From NCBI GenBank assembly GCA_020632715.1, contig JACKFA010000005.1, positions 186,001 through 250,000 on the forward strand: a stretch of DNA of 64,000 bases. The letters run 5' to 3'. Of this stretch, positions 34,955 through 42,781 are shown one piece after another (position 1 is the first letter of the stretch; each line of letters starts with the position of its first letter). Position numbers and translations under genes: made by a program. The notes under the pieces were generated by a model. The model had not been told where the DNA came from, did no database searches, and saw nothing but the letters and a program-made list of their open reading frames with translations. The DNA is from Deltaproteobacteria bacterium. GTDB lineage: Bacteria; Myxococcota_A; UBA9042; PHBI01.

Positions 34955-36681
34955 GTGTGGGTGGCACTATTGACAATCATTCTCATGACCGCGGCCGGGA
35001 CATTGTCCGCCTGCTGGAGCGACAAGGCCGGCTGCGACCTCTGGGCCCACAAGCTCCAGATCGGCGAGGACCCGGCGACCGCCGTGCGGCAGCTCGCCGA
35101 GAGCAAGTGCGTCGGCCAGCGGAAGCTCCTCCTCGATCACCTCGACGACGCCGGGCTCCGCGCGGACGCGCTCGCGGCGCTGATCGCCCTCGAGCGGAGC
35201 CCCGAGGCCGAGCAGGCCGTCGTCGCCTCCATCGCGCACCCGGAGACCGTCGCGGCCGCCGCGAAGCAGGCCGGCGAGTGGCAGCTCGCCGCGGCCGAGC
35301 CGGCCATCCGCGCGGCCCTCGACGACGCCGCGCTCGCGACCCACCGCGAGGAGCTGCTCCAGGCCGGCCTCGCGGTCGCACCGGCGCAGACGTGGGTCGC
35401 CACCGCCGTCGCGACCCTCGGCGACGAGCACGCGCCCGCAGCGACGCTCGACGGCGCGTTCACGCTGCTCGCCGCCGTCGACTGGAGCGGGGTCCCGCCG
35501 GACGCCCGCGCCGCCGTCGTGAGCGCGCTCGCCGCCCTCCTGAGCCGCCCGGCCGGCGCGGTGACGCCCGAGCGGCGGGCCGCGGCCCTGAAGGAGCTCG
35601 CCCGCGTCCCGCGCGGCGACGGGCCGCCGGAGCTACCCTGAGCTCGTCGCGGCCGCGAAGGCCGGGAACCGCGGCGCGCTCACGCTCCTCTGGGGGCTCC
35701 GCCACCCGGAGACCCGCGCGATCGCGCTCGCGCTCGCCTCGGCGGCCGGGGCTCGACGCGGGCGCCCGCGGGACCGCCCTCGCCGTGCTCGCGGCCGGCG
35801 CGGACGGCGGCCACCCCGACGACCTCGCGGCGCGCGTCGCCTCGGCGCCTGCGGACGCCGACGTGCTCGAGGGGCTCGCGCTCCTCGGCGGGGAGGCGGC
35901 CGTGGCGCCGCTCGAGGCGCGGGTCGAGGCCGAGAAGGGGGCCTCGCGCGCGGCGGCCTCGCGCGCGCTGGCGCTGGCGCTGCCCGCCGGGGCGCTCGAC
36001 GCCTGGGAGGCGGGGCTCGCGAAGCAGGCGTCCGTCCTGATGAAGGGGATCCCGAGCGACCCCCAGATCGCGGCGGTCACGGCGCTGACGCGCGCCTGCG
36101 CCGAGCGCGCGAGCTGCTACCGCGAGCACGTGGAGGCGGCGATCCCGACGCTCGACGGCCTCGACGCGGAGCTCACGGCGGCGCGCGCGGCCGTCACCGA
36201 GGCCGACGCGAAGGCCCGCGACGCGGTCGCCGCGGACGCCTCGCGCGCGCAGGAGCTCGCCCGGCTCTCGGCCGGCGAGGGCGACGGCCCGAAGCCCACC
36301 GCGAAGGAGCTCGCCGACGCGCGCTTCGAGCTCGACGCGATCCAGAAGCGGCGCGACGCCGTCTACGCCGCGGTCGCCGAGGCCACGCAGCGCGCGGACG
36401 CCCTCACGGCGCGGCTCCGGGCCCTCGTCGTCGCGCTGCGGCGCGCGCTCGGCCCCGCCGCGGCCCCCGAGGCCGCGGACCTCGCGCCCCTCGCGCTCCG
36501 CGTGGTGGCGGCCTGCCACGGCGACGCGTGCCCCCCGGCCCGCGCGTTCGCCGCCGCCGCCCTCGTCGACGCGGCGTCCCCGCCCGATCCGGCGGCCCTC
36601 GACGCGGCGATCACCGCCAACGCGGACGATCCGGCCCTCGCCTACCTGCTCATGACCCTGCGGGCGGCGGCGCCCGAGTGA
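34955..36681 (+). pseudogene. HEAT-like lipoprotein gene with two apparent frameshifts, head of ccm operon
   Basis: A long helical-repeat lipoprotein, split across three frames. The first part (to about 35640) starts with MWVALLTIILMTAAGTLSAC, a lipoprotein signal from GTG 34955, then Ala/Leu-rich paired helices like HEAT or TPR repeats. It meets a TGA at 35639. A second part (about 35640-35751, PELVAAAKAGNRGALTLLWG) continues the same helical pattern in another frame, and the third (from about 35752, GLDAGARGTALAVL) in yet another, ending in coiled helices at 36678. Two single-base shifts, near 35638 and in a GGGG run at 35748-35751, would join them into one protein of about 575 residues. 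Either the gene is broken or the sequence has errors. Its stop overlaps ccmA. Confidence 0.6.
34971..34985. promoter_or_regulatory. Fur-box-like palindrome at the head of the ccm operon
   Basis: TGACAATCATTCTCA matches the 7-1-7 Fur consensus TGATAAT-N-ATTATCA at all but two symmetric positions. If the GTG 34955 start is right it lies within the signal-peptide codons, and chance cannot be excluded. A iron-responsive site would make sense for haem-cytochrome maturation. Confidence 0.3.
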
Positions 36682-37385
36682 GCGCCCCCGCGCCCGTCGC
36701 GCCCGACCGCGCGACCCCGCTCCTCGTCGCCGACGGCCTCTCGCGCCGCTTCGGCGACCGCTGGGCCGTGGCCGGCGTCAACGTCCGCCTCGCCGGCGGC
36801 CGCTCGCTCCTCCTCGCGGGCCACAACGGCGCCGGCAAGACGACCCTCCTCCACCTCCTCGCCGGGCTCCTGCGGCCCACCGCCGGCACCCGCGCCCTCG
36901 GCGCCTCGCCCGCCGGGCGCCCCGCGCGCGTCGGCCTCCTCGGCCACCGCGGCCAGCACTGGCTCGACCTCGGCGCGCTCGACCACCTGCGGGTCGACGC
37001 CCGCCTCCTCGGCCGCCGGTACGTCCGCGCCGACGCCGAGGCGCTCCTCGCGCGCGTCGGCCTCGAGGGCCGCGGGCGCGAGCCCGTGCGCCAGTTCTCG
37101 GCGGGCATGCAGAAGCGCCTCGCGCTCGCGCGCCTCCTCCACCTCGACCCGGACGTCGCCCTCTTCGACGAGCCCTACGGCAAGCTCGACGGCGACGGCG
37201 TGGCGCTCATGGACGGCGTCCTCGCCGAGCTCGTGGCCGCGGGGAAGGCGGTCGTCGTGGCGTCGCACCTCGTCGAGCACGTCGCGGTCAGGCTCGACGC
37301 CGGGCTCCTCCTCGATCGCGGCGAGATGCGCTGGGTAGGCGCCGCCGCCGACCTCCCGGCGGCGCTCGCGGAGGCGCGGCGATGA
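36678..37385 (+). CDS. ccmA: Haem exporter ATP-binding protein CcmA
   Basis: A 235-residue ABC ATPase of the CcmABCD haem-handling complex of System I cytochrome c maturation; it drives release of holo-CcmE. Walker A is GHNGAGKTT (48-56), the ABC signature appears as FSAGMQKRLALARLL near residue 138, and Walker B is VALFDEPYGKLD near 157, with the H-loop ASHLVEH. It starts at GTG 36678, overlapping the previous stop (GTGA), and its own stop overlaps ccmB (ATGA). The first twelve residues are a short Ala/Pro extension. Confidence 0.93.
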   Translation: MSAPAPVAPDRATPLLVADGLSRRFGDRWAVAGVNVRLAGGRSLLLAGHNGAGKTTLLHLLAGLLRPTAGTRALGASPAGRPARVGLLGHRGQHWLDLGALDHLRVDARLLGRRYVRADAEALLARVGLEGRGREPVRQFSAGMQKRLALARLLHLDPDVALFDEPYGKLDGDGVALMDGVLAELVAAGKAVVVASHLVEHVAVRLDAGLLLDRGEMRWVGAAADLPAALAEARR

Positions 37386-38059
37386 GCTTCTCCGTCCAGG
37401 CGCGGGCGGTGCTCGCGAAGGACCTCCACGTCGCCTGGCGCGGGCGCGCGCGCACCGCGGCCGTCGTCGCCTTCGCCGGCACCGTGCTCCTCCTCTTCAG
37501 CTTCGCGGTCGGCCCCGACAGCGCGACCCTCGCGCAGCACGCGCCCGGTTACTTCTGGGTGGCGCTCCTCCTCGGCTCGGTGCTGACGCTCGGCGACGCC
37601 TTCCGCGTGGAGGTCGAGGACGACGCCCTCGACGGGCTCCTCGTGCTGCCGATCGACACGCGCGCGCTCTTCCTCGGGAAGGCCCTCGCGAGCACGATCG
37701 CCCTCGTCGCGCTCGCGGCGGCGCTGATCCCGATCGCGGGCCTCCTCTACGGGGTCGGGGTAGGAGGATCCTGGCTCCACCTGGGCGTCTTCGTGCTGCT
37801 CGGGGCCGCCGGCCTCGCCGCGCCCGGCACGCTCTACGCCGCGATGACGGCGCGCGCGCGCGGCCGCGAGGTGATGCTGCCGCTGCTGCTCTTCCCGTTG
37901 GTCGTCCCGGTGCTGCTCGCCGCGGTCAAGGGCACGTCGCTCGCCCTCGCCGGTGACCCGATGGATCAGGTGCCCTCGTGGTTGGGGCTGCTCATCGCGT
38001 TCGATTTGGTGTATTGGAGCGTGTGCCCTCTCCTGCTCGGCGCGGTGCTGGAGTCGTGA
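37382..38059 (+). CDS. ccmB: Haem exporter permease CcmB
   Basis: A 225-residue inner-membrane protein with six hydrophobic helices, the permease partner of CcmA. The pattern RAVLAKDLHVAWR..RARTAAVVAFAGTVLLLFSFA at the N-terminus, FRVEVEDDALDGLLVLPID, LFLGKAL and LLFPLVVPVLLAA are typical of CcmB. Start ATG overlaps ccmA by four bases. Transcription may pause after it: a 131-bp gap with a repeat element precedes ccmC. Confidence 0.92.
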   Translation: MSFSVQARAVLAKDLHVAWRGRARTAAVVAFAGTVLLLFSFAVGPDSATLAQHAPGYFWVALLLGSVLTLGDAFRVEVEDDALDGLLVLPIDTRALFLGKALASTIALVALAAALIPIAGLLYGVGVGGSWLHLGVFVLLGAAGLAAPGTLYAAMTARARGREVMLPLLLFPLVVPVLLAAVKGTSLALAGDPMDQVPSWLGLLIAFDLVYWSVCPLLLGAVLES

Positions 38060-38137
38060 GGGGGTGACGCGCGAATCGGCTCTGGGGGCGGCCGAGCGAC
38101 ACGACGGCGCCGTCGCGTCGCGATTCGTCCCGGGATG

Positions 38138-38167
38138 TGACGCGAAGTGACACGATCTGACACGATC
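38138..38167. promoter_or_regulatory. Triple direct repeat upstream of ccmC
   Basis: Three 10-bp units TGACGCGAAG, TGACACGATC and TGACACGATC begin at 38138, 38148 and 38158, exactly one helical turn apart. The last two are identical. The third ends 23 bp before the ccmC start codon. This is the layout of a multi-protomer regulator binding site, and would give ccmC-I its own control within the operon. Confidence 0.4.
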
Positions 38168-38190
38168 GGCGACATGAGGCGGGGGGCGCG

Positions 38191-38892
38191 ATGAGCGGAG
38201 CCCTGAAGCGCGTCGCGTGGGAGCATTGGGTGGGGCTCGCGGGCCTCGTGCTGCTCGGTATCGGCTCCTACGTGGGCCTCGTCGAGGCGCCGCCGGAGCG
38301 CTACATGGGCGAGGTGGGGCGGATCCTGTACATCCACGTGCCGACCGCGTGGATCGCGCTCCTCACGCTCACGGTCGCCGCGGTCGCGGCCGGCATGTGG
38401 CTCTGGAAGCGGCGCCCCGGCTGGGACGACGTGCAGGTCGGCTGCGTCGAGGTCGGCATCATCCTGGTCGCGATGCTGCTCGTGCAGGGCTCGACCTGGG
38501 CGCGCCCGACGTGGGGCGTCTTCTGGACGTGGGATCCGCGCCTCACGACGGCCGCCATCCTGCTCCTCGCGTTCATCGCGGTGCTCGCGCTGCGCGCCTT
38601 CGTCGACGACGCCTACCGCCGCGCCACGTGGACGGCCGTCGCGACGCTCGTGGCCGCGGTCGACGTGCCCATCGTGTACTACAGCGTGAAGTGGTGGCGC
38701 ACGCTGCACCAGGACTTCTCGAGCCCGGAGACGGTCGCCGGCTCGATGACGCTGCCGCTCCGCATCAACGCCTTCGCGCTGCTCTTCCTCGCGACGTGGC
38801 TCGTGGCGCGGCGCGCCCGCCTCGCGCGGCTGAAGCGCGGCACGCGCGTGCTCGAGCCGCCGAAGCGCTCGGCGCTCGTGGCGGGGGAGTGA
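38191..38892 (+). CDS. ccmC: Haem-handling protein CcmC
   Basis: A 233-residue inner-membrane protein with six helices and the tryptophan-rich WWD loop (STWARPTWGVFWTWDPRLTT near 100-120), where haem is presented to CcmE. His in helix 2 (YIHVPTAW) and in the later periplasmic loop (SVKWWRTLHQ near 170) are the expected axial ligands. ATG 38191 follows GAGGCGGGG. A 55-bp gap separates it from ccmD. Confidence 0.93.
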   Translation: MSGALKRVAWEHWVGLAGLVLLGIGSYVGLVEAPPERYMGEVGRILYIHVPTAWIALLTLTVAAVAAGMWLWKRRPGWDDVQVGCVEVGIILVAMLLVQGSTWARPTWGVFWTWDPRLTTAAILLLAFIAVLALRAFVDDAYRRATWTAVATLVAAVDVPIVYYSVKWWRTLHQDFSSPETVAGSMTLPLRINAFALLFLATWLVARRARLARLKRGTRVLEPPKRSALVAGE

Positions 38893-38947
38893 CGGCCATG
38901 GCGACCGGGTTCCATGCACTGCTCGCGGCGCGGGCTGGGGGGGCGAG

Positions 38948-39100
38948 ATGGACGGTGTGATCCTCGGCGGCTGGGAGTGGGTCGCCGCGGCCTGGGGCGT
39001 GTCCCTCGGGATCTTCGTGACCTACGCGGTCGTGCTCGAGGTGCGTCTCCGGCGCGCGCGCGGGCGCGACGGCGCGGCCGGACAGGAGGGCGCGCGATGA
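38948..39100 (+). CDS. ccmD: Haem exporter small subunit CcmD
   Basis: A 50-residue open reading frame too short for standard length cut-offs. ATG 38948 has GGGCGAG before it; the peptide has one membrane helix (about residues 9-32: WEWVAAAWGVSLGIFVTYAVVL) followed by a basic tail (EVRLRRARGRD). That size, the single helix with W, T and Y, and the Arg-rich end are exactly the CcmD pattern, and its place between ccmC and ccmE with an ATGA overlap into ccmE confirms it. It stabilises the CcmABC complex. Confidence 0.85.
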   Translation: MDGVILGGWEWVAAAWGVSLGIFVTYAVVLEVRLRRARGRDGAAGQEGAR

Positions 39101-39561
39101 CGAAGGGAGGCCGCGTCGGGGTCGTCGCCGCGCTGGTCGTCGCGGCAGGAGCGATCGTCTTCCTCGCCGTGGGCGGGCTCGGCAAGAACCTCGTCTACTA
39201 CTGGTCGCCGACGGAGCTCCTCGACTACGCGAAGAGGCCCGAGGCCGCGCGCGACGCCGAGCGCGCCGCGGTCGTCCGCCTCGGGGGCGAGGTGAAGCCG
39301 GGCTCGATCGTCCACGGCGACGGCGCGAGCGACCTCACGTTCGTCATCACCGACGGCGCGGCCGAGGTGAAGGTCCACTCGACGGCCGTGCCGCCGCAGA
39401 TGTTCCGCGAGGGGATCGGCGTGGTCGTCGAGGGGCGCCTCGGCCCGGACGGCGTCTTCCGGAGCGAGCAGCTCATGGTGAAGCACGGCAACGACTATCG
39501 CCCGCCGAAGGACGGGGAGAAGCCGGACTGGAAGCCCGAGGACGGGAGCCCGGTCCTGTGA
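39097..39561 (+). CDS. ccmE: Haem chaperone CcmE
   Basis: A 154-residue protein with one N-terminal membrane helix (6-28) and a periplasmic OB-fold beta-barrel. The family fingerprints are YYWSPTELL near 34, RLGGEVKPGSIVH near 61, and the haem-binding H130-x3-Y134 in MVKHGNDYRPP, the His that holds haem covalently. A flexible hydrophilic tail follows. It starts inside ccmD's stop codon and its own stop overlaps ccmF (GTGA), so all three are translated in step. Confidence 0.94.
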   Translation: MTKGGRVGVVAALVVAAGAIVFLAVGGLGKNLVYYWSPTELLDYAKRPEAARDAERAAVVRLGGEVKPGSIVHGDGASDLTFVITDGAAEVKVHSTAVPPQMFREGIGVVVEGRLGPDGVFRSEQLMVKHGNDYRPPKDGEKPDWKPEDGSPVL

Positions 39562-41561
39562 CGCACGCGCTCCTCGGGCGGATCCTCGTCTTCCTCGCGC
39601 TCTCGGCCGCCGCGAGCGGCGCCGTCGTCGCCCTCGCCGGCGGCCGCGCGCCCTCCGATGGCCGCACCCGCCTCGGCCGCGCGCTCGCCGCCGCCTTCGC
39701 GTGGTCGACCATCCTCGCCGCGGCGACCATGATCATCGCCCTCCTCGAGCACGACTTCTCGGTGAAGTACGTGGCGCAGGTCGGCTCGCGCGAGACGCCC
39801 ACGGTCATCACGATCGTGAGCCTGTGGTCGTCGCTCGAGGGGTCGATCCTGTTCTGGGCGGCCGTGCTCGGCCTCTACACGCTCGGCTGGCTCCGCGCCT
39901 CGCGCGACCTCGCCCACGAGGATCCGCGCGCCGACAGCACCCTCGGCGTCATCCTCGCCGTCGGGGCCTTCTTCACGCTCCTCATCGCGAGCGTCGCGAA
40001 CCCGTTCCTCGACACGCCGCCGCCCGTCCCGATGAACGGCCCCGGCCCGAACCCGCTCCTGCAGAACCACCCCCTCATGATCATCCACCCGCCGATGCTC
40101 TACCTCGGCTACGTCGGGATGACCGTGCCCTTCGCGATGGCGGTCGCGGCGCTCCTCGGCGGGCGCGTCGGCCCCGACTGGACGCGCTCCCTGCGCCGCT
40201 GGATGCTCATCCCCTGGGCCTTCCTGACGGCCGGCATCCTGCTCGGCGGGCGCTGGGCGTACGACGTGCTCGGCTGGGGCGGCTACTGGGGCTGGGACCC
40301 CGTCGAGAACGCCTCGTTCCTGCCGTGGCTCTCGGCGACGACCTTCATCCACGCCTCGATGCTCGAGGAGCGGCGCGGCCTCTTCCGCGGCTGGGCGATG
40401 GTGCTCGTGCTCGTCACCTTCGCGCTGACCGTGCTCGGCACGTTCATGACGCGGTCGGGCGTCTTCAACTCCGTCCACTCCTTCACGCAGAGCCCCATCG
40501 GGCCCCTCTTCCTCGGCTTCCTCGCGCTCGTCGTGATGGGCTCGGTCGTCCTGCTGTCGGCCCGCGTCCACGCGCTCGCTCCCGGGCAGCCGCTCCGCTC
40601 GCCGCTCTCCCGCGAGGGCGCCTTCATCGTGAACAACCTGCTCTTCGTGGTGTTCACCTTCGCGGTCCTGCTCGGCACCACCTACCCGCTCCTCGCCGAG
40701 GCCCTGCGCGGCACGAAGGTGTCGGTCGGCGGCCCGTTCTTCTCGGACTTCGCCGTGCCGCTCGGGATCGCCATCACCTTCCTGATGGGGATCGGCCCGG
40801 CGCTCCCGTGGGGGCGCGCGACCTTCGCCGACGTGGGGCGGGCCCTCGCCGTGCCCGCGGCGGGCGGCGTGCTCACGGCGGTCGCCTTCTACGCGGCCGG
40901 CATCGACCACGCGGCGACGCTCCTCGCGCTCGCGGGCGCCGGCTTCGCCATCGTGGTGGCCCTCCGCGACATGGGCGCGCCCGTGCTCGCGCGGCGGCGC
41001 TCCCGCGGCGAGGGCCTCGGGACCGCGCTCGTCGGCACGCTCCGGCGCACGCGGCGGCGCGTCGGCGGGCAGCTCGTGCACGTCGGCGTCGCGCTGGCGA
41101 TCGGCGCGATCGCGATCTCGAGCACGTACCAGGTGCAGGCGGAGGGGGTCCTGCGACCGGGGCAGGCGCTCGACATCGGGCGCTACCACCTCATGCTCGA
41201 GGGCACACGCAACGTCCGCGATCCGCATCGGCAGCGGCAGATCGCCGACTTCACGATCTACGATGGCGCGGAGAAGGTGGGCGTCCTCTCGCCCGCGATG
41301 AACCGCTACGCGACCGCGATGAACCCGATCGGCACGCCCGACGTGCGCTCGACCGCCGACCACGACCTCTACGTCTCGCTCATGCACATCGACCGCGGCG
41401 AGGTCGGCCTGCGCGCGTTCATCAACCCCGGGGTGTCCTGGGTGTGGATCGGCGGCGCGGTGATGCTGCTCGGCGCGCTCGTCGCGATGTGGCCGGCGCG
41501 GCGGCGGGCGCCGACGCCGGTCGCGGCGGAGGCGCCGGCGGCCGCCGGGGGCGGCGCGTGA
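39558..41561 (+). CDS. ccmF: Haem lyase subunit CcmF
   Basis: A 667-residue inner-membrane protein with about 15 helices; the core of the holocytochrome c synthase that attaches haem to CXXCH. It has the WWD domain (WGGYWGWDPVENASFLPWL near 238-256) and the flanking periplasmic His in LLQNHPLMIIHPPMLYLGY near 173. GTG 39558 overlaps ccmE; the stop overlaps ccmG (GTGA). A full-size, uninterrupted CcmF is notable given that more than one hundred haem sites are encoded in the same window. Confidence 0.95.
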   Translation: MTHALLGRILVFLALSAAASGAVVALAGGRAPSDGRTRLGRALAAAFAWSTILAAATMIIALLEHDFSVKYVAQVGSRETPTVITIVSLWSSLEGSILFWAAVLGLYTLGWLRASRDLAHEDPRADSTLGVILAVGAFFTLLIASVANPFLDTPPPVPMNGPGPNPLLQNHPLMIIHPPMLYLGYVGMTVPFAMAVAALLGGRVGPDWTRSLRRWMLIPWAFLTAGILLGGRWAYDVLGWGGYWGWDPVENASFLPWLSATTFIHASMLEERRGLFRGWAMVLVLVTFALTVLGTFMTRSGVFNSVHSFTQSPIGPLFLGFLALVVMGSVVLLSARVHALAPGQPLRSPLSREGAFIVNNLLFVVFTFAVLLGTTYPLLAEALRGTKVSVGGPFFSDFAVPLGIAITFLMGIGPALPWGRATFADVGRALAVPAAGGVLTAVAFYAAGIDHAATLLALAGAGFAIVVALRDMGAPVLARRRSRGEGLGTALVGTLRRTRRRVGGQLVHVGVALAIGAIAISSTYQVQAEGVLRPGQALDIGRYHLMLEGTRNVRDPHRQRQIADFTIYDGAEKVGVLSPAMNRYATAMNPIGTPDVRSTADHDLYVSLMHIDRGEVGLRAFINPGVSWVWIGGAVMLLGALVAMWPARRRAPTPVAAEAPAAAGGGA

Positions 41562-42118
41562 CGGCGGCGACGGAGCAGGGCGCGAAGCGCGGCGGCGGCG
41601 TGTCGTGGCCGGTGCTGCTCGTCGGGCTCGCGATCGTGTCGCCGCTCCTCTGGATCCTGGCGAGCGGGATCGGCAAGGACCCACACGACATCGCCTCGCC
41701 GCTCATCGACAAGCCGGCGCCGGCGTTCGCGCTGCGCACGGTCGAGGGGGACCGCGAGGTGACGCTCGACTCGCTCCGCGGGAAGCCCGTGGTCCTGAAC
41801 TTCTTCTCGACGTGGTGCGTGCCCTGCGAGCAGGAGCACCCGGCGCTCCTCGCGGCGTCGCGGGCGTTCGGCGACCGCGCGGCGTTCGTCGGGATCGTGT
41901 TCGAGGACACGCGCGACGCCGTCACGCGCTGGCTCGACCGCCACGGCGGGCGCGGTTACCCCGTGCTCATCGACGTCGGCGGCCCGGCGGCCATCGCCTA
42001 TGGCGTCTACGGCGTGCCGGAGACGTTCATCATCGACGGCGGCGGGACGATCCGCCAGAAGTTCAAGGGTGCCGTGGACTTCGGGACGATCCGCGCCGCG
42101 CTCGAGGAGGTCCGATGA
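41558..42118 (+). CDS. ccmG: Thioredoxin-like thiol reductase CcmG/DsbE
   Basis: A 186-residue membrane-tethered thioredoxin. A single N-terminal helix (17-37) precedes a periplasmic thioredoxin fold with active site W86-CVPC (Cys87, Cys90) and the cis-Pro loop YGVYGVPETFII, including the GVPETF motif of CcmG. It keeps the CXXCH cysteines of apocytochromes reduced. GTG start overlaps ccmF; stop overlaps ccmH (ATGA). Confidence 0.92.
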   Translation: MTAATEQGAKRGGGVSWPVLLVGLAIVSPLLWILASGIGKDPHDIASPLIDKPAPAFALRTVEGDREVTLDSLRGKPVVLNFFSTWCVPCEQEHPALLAASRAFGDRAAFVGIVFEDTRDAVTRWLDRHGGRGYPVLIDVGGPAAIAYGVYGVPETFIIDGGGTIRQKFKGAVDFGTIRAALEEVR

Positions 42119-42723
42119 GGAGCCGGATCGTGGCGGCGCTGGGCGCGCTCGCCTGCGTCGCGGCGCTCGTGGGGACCGCCGCCGCGCAGCGACGCGGGGA
42201 GCCCGTGCGCGGGGCCGACGAGCTCGCGCTCGGACCGGACGTGCCGGTCGTCGTCGGTGCGCCGGCGGGGCCGCCGGTGACGGGGCAGGCGCTCGAGGAG
42301 CGGTCGTGGGCGCTCGACCTCGGGATCCGCTGCCCCGTGTGCCAGGGGCAGGCGATCGCCGAGTCGCCGGCGGAGTCGGCGAAGCACATGAAGCGGCAGG
42401 TGCGCGCGATGGTCGCGGCCGGCTACTCCGACGACCAGGTGATGAGCTACCTCGAGCACAGCTACGGGGAGTTCATCCGGCTCAGGCCGCGCGCCGAGGG
42501 GCTGAACCTGCTCGTCTGGGCGCTCCCGCTGACCGCGCTCGCGCTCGGGACGCTCATCGCGGTGGTGGTGATGCGGCGTCGCGGTCGCCTGACGCCGCCG
42601 GCCCCGGGGGCCGCCGCCGCGACCGCGACGAGGCCGCCCGCGGTCGACCCGGCGCTCGCGCCGTGGCTCGCCCAGGTGCGGCGCGAGACCGAGGGCGATG
42701 ATGCACCGCACAATGGCCGGTGA
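42115..42723 (+). CDS. ccmH: Cytochrome c maturation thiol protein CcmH
   Basis: A 202-residue protein with a signal peptide (ALGALACVAALVGTAAAQ), the family motif LDLGIRCPVCQGQAIAESPAESA (Cys73, Cys76) and MRKQVR-like MKRQVRAMVAAGYSDDQVMSYL, and one C-terminal membrane helix near 130-148. It reduces or presents the apocytochrome CXXCH to the CcmF lyase. It overlaps ccmG by four bases. A 58-bp gap with a GTTGC-T-GCAAC palindrome (42753-42763) lies before the next gene. Confidence 0.9.
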   Translation: MRSRIVAALGALACVAALVGTAAAQRRGEPVRGADELALGPDVPVVVGAPAGPPVTGQALEERSWALDLGIRCPVCQGQAIAESPAESAKHMKRQVRAMVAAGYSDDQVMSYLEHSYGEFIRLRPRAEGLNLLVWALPLTALALGTLIAVVVMRRRGRLTPPAPGAAAATATRPPAVDPALAPWLAQVRRETEGDDAPHNGR

Positions 42724-42781
42724 GCGCCGTGCTGGCTGAGATGACGAGATCTGTTGCTGCAACGCAACACGAGGTGACGGG

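Noticed and set aside
34970..34975. TTGACA as a sigma-70 -35 box
   Set aside because: No acceptable -10 hexamer lies 16-18 bases downstream, and the bases can be explained by codons or a Fur-like site.
30553..35106. Extension of the 36-heme cytochrome frame upstream to 35106
   Set aside because: The additional sequence lies antisense to the ferredoxin/FAD gene and has no Cys-haem motif; a signal peptide just before CEECH places the start near 33342.
42753..42763. GTTGC-T-GCAAC palindrome between ccmH and ccmI as an operator
   Set aside because: Only five-base arms inside an operon; noted in the ccmH entry but too weak to list as a site.
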